Positions 52,701-62,569 of a DNA stretch of 64,000 nt are shown here, one piece after another. A program made the translations under genes and the position numbers. The notes under the pieces are model-generated. The model saw nothing but the letters and a program-made list of their open reading frames with translations. It did no database searches and was not told the DNA's origin. The first letter of the stretch is position 1. The number at the start of each line of letters is the position of its first letter. The DNA comes from Gymnothorax reevesii (Eukaryota > Chordata > Actinopteri > Anguilliformes > Muraenidae), in the NCBI GenBank assembly GCA_029721435.1, contig CM056576.1:113564666-113628665 (forward strand), in the 5' to 3' direction.

Positions 52701-55700
52701 AAGACAGGCTACAGTATGCTCCTAAAATACGTCTACTATTTCAAGACTGTGGCGATGATCATCCATTTCATCATGTGCCAAATAGAACATGATGAATAAA
52801 CTTCTATCCTTGGACTACGCCAGCTGTTTCCTCAAAGCGTGTATGAGAGAAAATGTGATTGATGTGTTAATATCGGAGATGAAAGTGTGCCTCAGAGTGT
52901 CTGGTCTTATCCTGTGAAACTATGCATGATTTGCAAACGCCAACTCACAAACATCTCTCTGGAGGCACACGTCTCACTCAATAATCTTTATATAGGTTCC
53001 AAAATTCTGGCCAATATCCAATCGGAACATACGCTGTGAACCCTGGTAGTGTGGTGAACTCAAATGTTTTGTGGAAACTAATTATCTCAGAAAAAAAAGG
53101 TAAACTTAATTGCATTGTGTGGAAGGAACTTAAAGAAACTAAGGTCAGGTTATTTTTACATGTTCTTAAGTGCTGTGAACACAAGACCATTAAGTTAGCA
53201 AACTGAACTTTTTTGAGGTAGTCGGTGTCCGCAGAACATTGAGTTCACCACACCTGTCAGTGTTTACAGTGTAGTTGGACAAGCGTTGGATACAGTATGT
53301 GGACCATAGGAGTGTGAAAGGCATGTGTGTGAGCGCTTTTTTTAGAGCATGGTGACATTAGGGTTGTGAAATGTCGGTAATGTAATGTATGGCATTTTCC
53401 CCCAGAAAGCCTCGGGTAGATGAGAACTTCACTGCCGCATGCTGTTACCTTAAAGACCGCCTGGAAGAGGCAGCTTGCCCTGATGAAAAAATGGTAAACA
53501 CTGCATTTTTAAAATTAGAATTCATTTGATACAGATTGACAGACACTGCCAGTTCGAAAAATAAGTCACACTCAAATAGTTGGAACCCCTGTTCCTTTAT
53601 AACACTGCAGATTCATTGTGACATTGCATGACAACCGTATGCAACGTCAGAACATTTATTTTCAATCAGAGTAGCATTTAATTTGGCCAAGCTCTTCTTT
53701 TGACGACAGGATGGTTGAACCACTTTGTAGGTTTTTCCAGTACATCCCACAGACTTTCAATGCGGTTAAGGTCGGGACTTTGCGGTGGCCAATTCATGTG
53801 TGAGAATGATTCCGAACACTTGTTTTTCTCATTCCTTGTTAGCTCGCCGGGACGAGTAACGTCCGGAGACCTATTGTCGTACCCCCCGCGTCCGTGTCCG
53901 TCCGCGTGCAGAAAAACTTAAACCTTGCCCCGGCGAGCTTTGTTGTCTTTCTGACAACTCTTGTTTTCTTTGCTTGATGCAGGCTGATAATTTTCCCTTC
54001 TGAAACACCGTAAATATGCCATACGTCATAATTTTTTAGGAAATGAGAAGCTACATTCTTCATCGGTTAGGGTCAAAGTAATTATTGGCGGCTAAAACGC
54101 AATAATCACTGCAATAATGATCCAATCGTATCATTTGTTGATTTGAATCCAAAAGGCGACTTTTTTTGGTCAGGTAGTGTATTTCTGCTAAATGCAGTTT
54201 TCCAGGATGAGGAAAGCAATTTCATGTGGTGTTTGTTGGCAGAGAGTGAAGAGGCTTATTTACCTAAATAGTCCATATACAGAAAATATAGTTAAAATTA
54301 GTCGACACAATTTGTTATTCAGACAGGACACTCTTGGTCTGATTTTTCTACACTTTGTTTGATAAATATGCGCACAGACCAGTCGCAATGTCACACTAAA
54401 TCCGTTGACATTCATTAAGTTGACGGAAGCCATTCATTTTCTATGGAGCACAGGAGATACAGCTGTGCAGTTCATGATGGACATGACCCGGTAAACTGAC
54501 AGACCGTTACCCAAATGTGAATTTGCATAATCTCGATTCAATCTCCACTTCATGCAAAAGAGGTGAAATGCAAGTGGTAAGGGATCGGTTTCAGAAAGGC
54601 CTTATGTGTGCATCTTCCTTTTGCACGTACAACAGAGGCTCATGCAGTACTAGTATTTAAGTTTACCCAGCTATATAAGATTCAGTTCGATTCAATTTTA
54701 TTTATATGGCGCTTTTCACAGTCCAGACTAACCCAAAGGGCTTCACACAGAACAGGGCCAGAAACCCCAATGTGCAAGCCAAAAGGTGATAGTGACAATG
54801 AAAATCTTGAACGTAGGAAGAAACATTGGGCAGAACTCCGCTCCAAAACGGGGGAACTCACCTGCCTGATGTCAGCCCGGATAGAAGTGAGGAGAGAAGG
54901 GGATGGAGAAGACTGGAGAATGGAGAGGACAAACAGGGACTGGGAGACAGGAAAAAGGGCAACATTTCACAGGGAAGGGGAGAAAGCGAACCTATTAGAA
55001 CCATCAATTAAATGATATAGCTTAAAAGCATGGAAGCTGAATGAAGTTCAAACAGCTAAAAATACAAAAAGAGGAATAATGCGGTCTAGGGGAAAGGTTT
55101 TGGGTTGGGGACAACAGGCGTTCTGACAGAATCCAGGGTTAAATGGGGCTTGGAGCATTAATAGTCCAGGATGAGTTCAAGTTCAAATTTGGCTAACTGA
55201 GGTGGAAAGTCTGAGGGTAGGCAGAGTTGAGGCGGTCCAGGGTTTTATTATAATGGTGTCACAGAGATGCAGCAGTTCTGCTGATTGTGATGCCCCACTT
55301 CTGTAGACAGAATGGCGTGGCCTCATGGTCATGGTACTCCTGCACTGTGTGAGGAGTATGGTGAGAGGAAACGTTGTTAGCGGGAAGCCAAGCACTATTG
55401 GGATCAGAAATATTTTTTAAAAATGGTTTTTTGTAGTTTCATGGGGAAGCTTTCTGGCAGACTAGACTGTGGAAGCATCAAGCCCTCTTGGGGGTGTCAT
55501 ATTTCCTGTACATGACTTTTTCCTCTTCAAACTCAGCATCCATTGCAATGGACGTCACATGTTCAGTGTTTTTTTTTTTTCTTGTTTTTCTGTTGGAAGA
55601 ATTCCCGTTCATTTTAGCTATAGACATTTTTAAGTTTTCAATATTGAGGGACCTCTCAATTTTCTGGAGCCTCCACCAATCTCAAGATTTAGCATCATAC

Positions 55701-58700
55701 TTCCTAGTAACGACAGGTTGTTTTTCTTGTCCGTTGTCAGATGTAATTAAGACCATTCTAATTTTTCATTGACATGCTAATCCCCTTTTCAGTCAAAAAC
55801 TATTCATCCCATGATCTACCTGGTCCTGGCAGCAAAAGAGGAATGAGTTCATGCTTGCTTAAGAAAGCTGCCAGGGCCTTGCTCACTTTGATAGCTAGGG
55901 TATCAAATAAAAAGCAAGACAGCCTGGTGAGGTAGTTTGCTAATTATTTAGCGGCTTTATGTTCTACTTAGTTAAGGTAACTTGGCTAGTTATCAAGTTA
56001 TGTAGCTGGCGCCAATTTAAATGTTGGCCAAAGTTAATCAGCATGAAAACTTGGTATTCTGTGAATTAGTAACCCAACTAATCAATCTGGCCAATGTGTT
56101 GCTGCCCTAGCTTGCTACCAAGCTAAATAAAACACAACTTGCTGACCAAACACTAGCTAAGTAGTGAAATAATTGCCTTCACTGTTCTTGAATGATTTAT
56201 ATACACCAGATGTTGCTCGCTAATAGTTTCCTGCCAGCAAGTTTCAATCTCGTCATCATGGAACTTAGCTATTTCACTTATGTTGAATAATCACAACTTG
56301 CTGTTCTTGCTGCCAATGTACAACATATTTGCCAGCTAGTAGTAGCTATGAGATACGTTCACTCATTAGCAGGTTTTATGTTTTTCTGGGGATAGCCAAC
56401 AGCTAGCAAATAATTTGATGGCTTTGATTTCTCCACTTCATGTCCCTGATTGGCCTCCATCAAGTCATGGTCATAACGGTTGCTAAAACTTTGATTCTTG
56501 ATTAGCCAGTGTGGCAGGCCGAAAGACAGCCTAGGCAGGGAATTGAACCCCAGACTCCCAGGTAAGAGTCACACGCATTGACCACATTGCCAAAGAGCCA
56601 GGCTCACTGGTAAGGTAGCCAGGGAACACACTTATTAGGAGGCATTTCTAGTAACAGGACTCGTCACATCTCGCCCGGGCTCTCCTTCGGTCTTGCCACA
56701 TTCTGGCTTATTCAGCAGGATTCAAGGAATCATAATGGATGGCAGCAAATGAAAAGCATGGAGCGAGAGGACACACTCCTGAAAGAGCGGGAGAGATGTG
56801 ACAGTTGATGGGTCCTGTCACTAGAAATGCCTCCTAATACATGCGTGTCCTGGCTACCTTGCCAATGAGCCTGGCTCTTTTGTGATATGGTCAGCGTGTG
56901 TGACTCTTACCCAGGAGTCTGGAGTTCAATTCCTCCTTCGCCCTACCACACCAGAAACCAATCTTTAGCTAATCAAGAGCTACTGCACTGGGGAAACTCT
57001 TCTCTGTATCAAAATTGTATTGCTGAGTATAACAAACCAGGGCTGCAAGTTAATCTTGAAATTGCTGCACTTCAGAGCAGAGGGTAATTTCTTCAGTTCT
57101 GTGTAATTATTTTATTTGACATTAATCCCAACACAATAAACTGCCTTAAATAATGGTAGATGGAGACAAGCAGTATTTTCTGTTGAAGCAGTTTCTGTGG
57201 TGGAATAAAAATAGTTCTCCTATGTCTATCCTCTCCCAGAGGCAGGTGCTGACAGTTTTGTACCAGGTGTGGTTCCATGTGTCCAGTGAGGAGGACTCTA
57301 CACCCGAAATGGTGGCCCTTTACCTGGAGCTGGCCCAGTCATTTGGTCCTGCAGTGCTCAGCTTCATCGTCAACCTGGCTGATGGCAATGATAATATGGC
57401 ACTGCATTATAGTGTGTCTCACTCCAACTTTGCTATTGTCAAGCTGCTCTTGGACACAGGTACCTTTTACCTCCCAAAACTCAACACTACAGCCCAGTGT
57501 CATGGTAATGCCTCACTTACTGTACAGTATCTATAATTATGGGTTAATTTCTCATGTCTTTTTTGGTAACCCTGTTTGTTATGAATGAGCTGGGCTCCCC
57601 GAAAATATTCTCATCAAGTTGCAGCCGTTCCTTAGCAACACTTAAAAATATGAATAATACTGAGAAAACATTTTTCTGTGATGGATGTGTTTTGGTAAAT
57701 ACTGTACATATGAGACCATACTGTCACAGTAGATGTTCCTCTGCATTTTTAAGGACAGTTCTGAGCAGCACCCTGTTCTGATCTGCATTATGTCTGCTAT
57801 CTGCAGGCAGGTGTGACGTGAACCATCGTAACAAAGCCGGCTATACGGCCATCATGCTGGCCTCTCTCACTGCGGCTGATTCCCCTGAAGACATGGAGGT
57901 TGTCCTGCAACTTATAGAGCAAGCTGATGTCAACGCCCAATCAAGCCAGGTATTCGATAGTTAAGGTTAATGCCAATGCTAAAGCCAGGCAAGCATTTTA
58001 TACCAATAATGCTAAAGTCATTAATAAATTGTTTTAAGTAATGCCAAAAAACCTATGGCTAAGAATAATGCTATATATCCTGTATCTCTTTTAAATTTGC
58101 GTGAAAACTTCTTCCATTCCCAAAAATTTCCAGATATTGCGCATAGGCACATGATGGGTCTGTACACCTCTATCTTTGCTGATCTTGATTGGTAAAAAAA
58201 TTGACATTTCAAGACAAGAAATTAATTAGATTATAACTATATGCAAAATGGCCAAAGGTAAATGATGGATTTTGTAATCATGTCATCAGATCTGCGGCCG
58301 TATGTTTTGGACACACGGGTGAAGAAACAGGCAAAGATGTCAACTGATAATCACCTGGTAGTTAACTGGGTCAGGTGGTAGGGAAGACTGCTAGACAGAC
58401 CTGGTAAACCTAAATGCATTGTGAGGGGTGAGTGGGAAGGTTTTGTAGAGGACCCTGTTCAGAAGATTTTCAATTCACACCTCTGGAAGATCTTTTCTCA
58501 CATCCCAGGGGAGACTGGAGACGTGGAGTCCGAGTGGACCCTGTTCAAAGTCTCTATTGTGGTGGCTTGTAGGATGTTGGTGCCAGTTGTGGTGGCAACT
58601 CAAGGCCCTGTTGGTGGACATCAGTGGCGAGGGAGGCCATCGAGCTGAGGAAGACTGCCATTTGGGACTGGTTGGCTCAGGGGTCTACTGACTTGGAAAA

Positions 58701-61700
58701 CTGGTATCAACAGGCTAGAAGGACTACAGCTATGGTGGTCGCAGAAGCAAAAAGTTGGGCTTGAAAGGAACTCAGGGTGGCTATGGAGAAAGTCTTTTGG
58801 GTGACCTCAAAGAGGTTTTGGCAAACAGTCAGATGATTCAGGAAGAGGGGGCAGGGTTTCGTCCAGGCTGTTTTCAGCAAGGGCGAGGAACTGCTAACCT
58901 CAACTGAGGATATTGTTTAGCGGTGGAGGAACACTTTGAGGAACTCCTGAATCTTACAGAGAAGCCCTCCATGGAGGAGGCAGAGATGGAAGACCTGGGT
59001 GAGTCTTAGTCCATTTCCCTGGTGGAAGTCACTGAGGTGGTCACAAAGCTTCACAGTGGCAAGTCATTGGGCATGGACGAGATTGACTTTGAGATGCTGA
59101 AGGCTCTGGATATTGTTGGGCTGTCATGGCTGACACGCCTGTTCAACATCGCGTGGATGTCAGATACAGTACCCTTGGACTGGCAGACAGGGGTGGTGGT
59201 TCCCATTTTTAAAAGGGGGACTGGAGGGTGTGCTGCAACTACAGGGGGATCGCACCTCTCAGCCTCCCAGGGAATGCCTATGCCAGGGTGCTGGAAAGGA
59301 GACTCCACGTGATTATCTAAACTTGGTTTCAGGAAGAGCAATGCGGGTTCTGTTCTGGCCGTGGAATAGTGGACTAACTTTCTACCCTTGCATGGATACT
59401 GGAGGGGTTATGGAAGTTTACCCATCTAGTGTACATGTGTTTTGTAGACTTGGAGAAGGCTTATGACTGTCCCACGAGGTATGCTGTGGGGGGTGCTGCA
59501 GGAGTGTGGAGATCCAGGCCATTAGGTTGAGCCACCCACAACCAAAGCAGGAGTTGCGTCCACATTCTTGGCATTAAGTCGGGCTCATCTCCCGTTGGTG
59601 TTGGGCTCCACCAAGAGTGTGCCTTGTCACCTATTTTGTTCATGATTTTCATGGACAGGGCAGATCGGTGCAGCATCTGCAGCAAAGTGGGTGTTGTACT
59701 GCTCCTTCTTGGTGAGGAGGGAGCTGAGCTTAAAGGTGAAGCTCCTGATTTACTGGTCAACGTATGTTCCAACCCTCTCCTAAGATCACGAGATCTGGAT
59801 AGTGAACAAAAGAACAAGATTGCGAACACAAGTGACCCAAATTAGCTTTTTTTGCAGGTGGGTGGGCTGACCCTCGGTGAAAGGGTGAGGGGCTGAGACA
59901 CCGGGAGAGGCTCAAAGTAGAACTGCTGCTCCTCCACGTTGAGATGGGTCAGTTGATGCAGTTCGGGCATCTGGTTCAAATGCCTCCTAGCCACCTCTTT
60001 TTGTAGGTTTTCAAGGCATTTTCAACTGGCAGGAGGCCACGAGGCAGGCCTAGGACATGCTGGAAGGTGTATATCTTTCAGCTGGCCTGGAAATGGCTTG
60101 GGGTTCTCCAGCAGGAGTTGGAGGAGGTGGCTCAGGAGGGGGAAGCCTGGGTCTCTCTGCTTAGTCTTCTACCCCTTCAACCTGACTTCAGATAAGCAGC
60201 AGACGATGGATGGATGGCATCTGTAAAATTACATGTGGATCCTGATTAAAGAAGCAAATACTGCATACAATTTTGCTCACCCACAGTTCCACAGGTTAAG
60301 ATATTTTATGCCATATACTGCTTTTGTTTTTTGAGCATGCATAATATTTTGGTATGAAATCCACAGAAATGCTTAGGCTCTATGTCTTTGGAAAGTTCTA
60401 TTTGCACACTGTTGGAAACAAAAAGTTCTCTTCAGAATTGAATGTCTCCTTGATAGAATTTCAGTCTTTTAAGAATGGTGACATGTTATACACATTCTGT
60501 ACTGAAAACCACAATAACCCAAGCCAGCTCCTGAAGTACCCTTGCCCTGCACATTTCATGTCTCCCTGATTTGATACACCCAGATCAGCTGATAAAGCAG
60601 TCTGCTAATGCACTAATTATCTAAAATGTGCAGGGCATGGTGACTCCAGGAGCAGGGTTGGAAAACACTGCTGTCGACTGTGCATAAATTTGGTCATTTG
60701 GACATGGCTTTCTATAATGATTTTGTGCTTATTACGAGCTCACTGACCTATGAGACACAGGCTCTCTTGTGTAAAAGAAAAAGCAACGAAATAAACCATA
60801 CAGTAACAGATTTTTTTAAAAATTCATTGTCATCTATATTTGTGAGCTAGTCTGTGGGGAAAAGGTCCTTTAATGCAGTGATAAACAGCTGTTCAGGTCT
60901 GGTGCTGTTGCAGCATTAGCATGTCTTTTTATCTTTTTGATTCCTGCACCCTTTATAGCCTCTTTGCTCTGATTTATCTTCTTCTGTGCCCCCACTTCTC
61001 CAGGCAGGGCAGACGGCATTGATGTTGGCGGTGTCCCACGGCCGTGCTATGATGGTGCGCCTGCTTTTGGCAGGGAAGGCCGATATTAATATGCAGAACC
61101 GGCGGGGCTCCACACCGCTGATGTGTGCTTGTGAGCAGGGATTCACTGAGATCGTCAGCTTATTGCTGGAACATGGAGACTGCGACACCAACCTCACTGA
61201 CAGTGTGAGTTACATCCACAAAGTATATTCACACAAGCATGCATGCACACAGTGTGGTGGGTAAGAACATTGTATTTGGACAGTGACACAATATTTGCTG
61301 TTTAGCTATGTACCCTGATTTGGCTGGTTGTAGTATCAAATCTTGCCTTTTTTTTATATTTTGCGAATTTCACCTTGTTTTTCTCCCCTTTATGCCATTT
61401 TTGCCTCAATCTTATCATGGAATCCTGAACGCTGGCCTTAACGCTGAGTAAAGTGAGACCGACAGTTCTTTAGATGTTGGCCTGGGTTCTTTTGTGACCT
61501 CCTAGATGAGTTGTTGATGTGGTCTTGGAGGAATTTTGGTAGGCCAGCCATTCCTGGGAAGGTTCACTTCTGTTTTCTCTTTTGCATATAATGGCTCTCA
61601 CTGTGGTCTGCTGGAGTCTTAGAGCTTTAAAAATGGTCTTGTAATCCTTTCCAGACTGATACTTATGAGCAACTTTGTCATCCCTTCTTGAATTTCCTCA

Positions 61701-62569
61701 GATTACAGCAACATGTGCTGCTTTTTGCCTCCTACATGCTGCCTGACTGGTTCTACTTTAGTAAAGTTTAGATTCAACAGGGCTGCCAGTAATCATGTGT
61801 GTCGAGTGAAATTGAACCATATTTTCAATTAAATTTGTTTAATAGGTTGATTTAGTTACTGAGGGGCTATTACGTCTTTGCATGGGGCCAGGTAGGGTAG
61901 CCTAGCCATTTTCCTTCAATAAATAAATTATTTAAAAACTGAATTTTGTGTTTACTTAGGCTATCTTTGCCTAATATTAAAATAAGTCTGATGAACTGAA
62001 AACTTTAATAGTAACAGATATGCCCTTTTCCAAGCAACCCAAGGCATCCCCTTCTGGACAACTAAGTTTAACATGCAAATTTCGAAACAAGATTCTGACT
62101 AAATGTATTTTACAAGTATTATAAATCCTGCATGAAAAAAGTCAGTTTTATAAACTGATGGAATAAAATGATTCATATTTCCAAGAATGAAGTGATATTA
62201 ATTCAAATTTAAGTCAATTCAAACATTTGAAATTAAAATGTACTACACAACAGGAAATAAATAACGGATGAAATATGAGTAACTACGCATTTGTCAATAG
62301 AAATGTAGCTAATATCACTCTGTAGCATGTATTTCTTTTGGAATTTCCAGGTTAAAAAAAGAAAAAAGAAACCCTGGCCTAAATCCTCATTTGAATCCTA
62401 AAATAAGCCTCACTGTACTGGTTTTGACATTCTCTATCTCTCTCTCTATGTCCTCCAGGAAGGTCGCACTGCTCTCTCTGTGGCCCTAAGCTCATCCAAC
62501 TCTGAGATAGCTGACCTTCTATGTGCCTACAATGCCGCCGGGCCACAGGGCAGTACAAGGCCTCTCTGA
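46184..62569 (+). CDS. kank4: KANK family protein, best match KANK4 (9 coding exons, joined CDS 874 aa)
   Basis: Exons are 46184-46202, 46655-48232, 49171-49264, 52499-52669, 53406-53493, 57240-57459, 57807-57949, 61004-61204 and 62459-62569; the sum is 2625 nt including the stop. What is seen: a KN motif (about residues 27-65), an RATSMP block near 151-155, coiled coils at about 204-247 and 322-368, a LQEQW helix near 477-482, a KSIMKK / FVGVNGG block, an acidic Ser/Glu linker and five ankyrin repeats (about 690-866). KANK proteins are cytoplasmic adaptors: the KN motif binds talin at the edge of focal adhesions, the coiled coil of KANK1 binds liprin-beta1 and the ankyrin domain of KANK1/2 binds KIF21A. 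The assignment to KANK4 rests on [48 protein letters not shown] and SVSHSNF-IVKLLL, which agree better with KANK4 than with KANK1-3. A teleost duplicate of kank4 cannot be excluded. The protein is somewhat shorter than human KANK4 (about 995 aa). Confidence 0.93.
46655..48232 (+). CDS. kank4: kank4 large exon: KN motif and coiled coils
   Basis: The acceptor tgtcttttag ends at 46654; the donor cag|gtactg follows 48232; phases are 1 and 1. It encodes about 526 residues: [20 protein letters not shown] and the rest of the KN motif, a basic RR-rich tail, RATSMP, Ser-rich sequence, a coiled coil with [18 protein letters not shown], a second coiled coil ([13 protein letters not shown] onward) and the [13 protein letters not shown] / [16 protein letters not shown] helices that match KANK4. 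Reading past the donor, the frame would stay open to 48291, but a KANK-like junction to the next exon supports splicing at 48232. A single very large exon carrying the N-terminal half is usual for KANK genes. Confidence 0.92.
49171..49264 (+). CDS. kank4: kank4 exon: KSIMKK / VGVNGG block
   Basis: The acceptor ccctcttcag ends at 49170; the donor gg|gtaaga follows 49264; phase 1 in, 2 out. It encodes [16 protein letters not shown], then [14 protein letters not shown]. This short basic block directly before the acidic linker is conserved through the KANK family (human KANK4 has KSIMKK and KKNLQFVGVNGG). Confidence 0.92.
51128..52192 (-). mobile_element. solo LTR, copy B, in kank4 intron 3
   Basis: The 5-mer gttcc abuts both ends (51123-51127, 52193-52197). 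It starts tgtaacgatac and ends cacaata, a damaged CA. TTTATT at about 51190 is AATAAA on the minus strand. It aligns along its length with copy A at 33103. It is antisense to kank4. Confidence 0.78.
52499..52669 (+). CDS. kank4: kank4 exon: acidic Ser/Glu linker
   Basis: The acceptor ctttttttag ends at 52498; the donor at|gtgagc follows 52669; phase 2 in, 2 out. It begins [17 protein letters not shown], matching the YETTSSEETS start of the same exon in human KANK4. The rest is Glu/Asp/Gly-rich and low-complexity, expected to be disordered. Confidence 0.88.
53406..53493 (+). CDS. kank4: kank4 exon: helix before the ankyrin domain
   Basis: The acceptor tttcccccag ends at 53405; the donor atg|gtaaac follows 53493; phase 2 in, 0 out. 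It encodes [20 protein letters not shown] and a short acidic end, equivalent to KPSEEFLNACRALSQHL in human KANK4. A Tc1-like fragment begins only about 50 bp after the donor. Confidence 0.85.
53543..54180 (-). mobile_element. Tc1-like element remnant in kank4 intron 5
   Basis: The ends are imperfectly inverted: acactgccagttcgaaaaat (53543) and the inverse of acactacctgaccaaaaaa at 54180. The minus strand reads [11 protein letters not shown] and [10 protein letters not shown] (about 53800-53730), the conserved block around the last catalytic Glu of Tc1/mariner transposases. Most of the coding sequence is gone, and a 97-bp element interrupts it. Confidence 0.7.
53842..53938. mobile_element. small GC-rich MITE nested in the Tc1-like remnant
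   Basis: gctcgccggg at 53842 is inverted as cccggcgagc ending at 53938. The 97-bp insert is GC-rich in an AT-rich host. A ttgtt motif is present on both flanks, a possible target duplication. Confidence 0.6.
54684..55000 (-). mobile_element. LINE-derived dispersed repeat (minus orientation)
   Basis: Begins cagttcgattcaattttat, then ttatatggcgcttttcaca and gggcttcacacagaac: on the minus strand this is the gtgaaaagcgc-ataaataaaattgaa tail of a common fish repeat. It continues with cttgaacgtaggaagaaac and the gggcagaac-ctcc-aaacggg phrases usual in its body. The right border is not clear. Confidence 0.55.
56498..56976. mobile_element. foldback element with tRNA-like arms (kank4 intron 5)
   Basis: Starts ttgattagc and ends gctaatcaa. 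Arms of about 190 bp match in inverted order, e.g. attaggaggcatttctagt-acaggac and its inverse. Each arm holds a tRNA-like segment: gtggtcaatgcg / atggtcagcgtg (A-box-like), gtgtgactcttacc and ggggttcaattcc / ggagttcaattcc (B-box-like). The left copy is on the minus strand, the right on the plus strand. The middle (56665-56790) is not paired. Confidence 0.75.
57240..57459 (+). CDS. kank4: kank4 exon: capping helices and ankyrin repeat 1
   Basis: The acceptor cctctcccag ends at 57239; the donor ag|gtacc follows 57459; phase 0 in, 1 out. It encodes [10 protein letters not shown] (SQEWFRVSS in human), a helical cap and [20 protein letters not shown]. The usual family sequence at this turn is [14 protein letters not shown], so Gly-to-Asp and Thr-to-Met changes are present at the start of repeat 1. 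Confidence 0.92.
57807..57949 (+). CDS. kank4: kank4 exon: ankyrin repeat 2
   Basis: The acceptor tatctgcag ends at 57806; the donor cag|gtattc follows 57949; phase 1 in, 0 out. It encodes [20 protein letters not shown], an acidic insertion typical of KANK repeat 2 (SPEDMEVV) and [10 protein letters not shown] second AG four bases later would break the frame, so the first AG is used. Confidence 0.92.
58240..60217 (+). mobile_element. 5'-truncated RTE-type LINE (Rex3-like) in kank4 intron 7
   Basis: It starts within the C-terminal endonuclease region ([17 protein letters not shown], 58270), continues into reverse transcriptase ([46 protein letters not shown]) and ends in a gatggatggatgg tail directly after the coding region, as in RTE elements. 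Many stops and frameshifts. It lies in the same orientation as kank4. Confidence 0.85.
59022..59312 (+). pseudogene. reverse transcriptase fragment of the RTE LINE
   Basis: Open frame of 96 codons covering the N-terminal fingers of the RT ([34 protein letters not shown]). The frame shifts afterwards; later pieces such as [12 protein letters not shown] appear in another frame near 59624. The catalytic box is not readable. The copy is dead. Confidence 0.8.
60501..60670. mobile_element. foldback hAT-type MITE
   Basis: actgaaaacc...agctcctg...gccctgcacattt at the left is inverted at the right as aaatgtgcagggc, ctccaggagcagggt and ggaaaacactg. Several mismatches, so the copy is old. The flanking duplication was not found. 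Confidence 0.65.
61004..61204 (+). CDS. kank4: kank4 exon: ankyrin repeats 3 and 4
   Basis: The acceptor cacttctccag ends at 61003; the donor cagt|gtgagt follows 61204; phase 0 in and out. It encodes [40 protein letters not shown] and [15 protein letters not shown]. The spacing and the CACEQG / LLLEHG elements match KANK repeats 3-4. Confidence 0.93.
61421..61740. repeat. dispersed repeat fragment in kank4 intron 8
   Basis: The first 100 bp match 32245-32345 (ccttaac, cagttctttagatgt, gggttcttttgtgacctcct). The rest (gcatataatggctctcactg, tggtctgctggagtc, tttccagactgatac) is sequence I know from repetitive fish DNA, family not named. Confidence 0.5.
62459..62569 (+). CDS. kank4: kank4 last exon: ankyrin repeat 5 and C-terminus
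   Basis: The acceptor gtcctccag ends at 62458; phase 0. It encodes [28 protein letters not shown] and a short tail ending PL before TGA at 62567. Human KANK4 has [20 protein letters not shown] in the same place and also ends shortly after. Confidence 0.92.
   Translation, partial: EGRTALSVALSSSNSEIADLLCAYNAAGPQGSTRPL

Noticed and set aside
56510..56960. Two tRNA genes
   Set aside because: A- and B-box-like motifs are present, but I could not fold proper anticodon and acceptor stems, and both copies lie in a palindromic mobile element.
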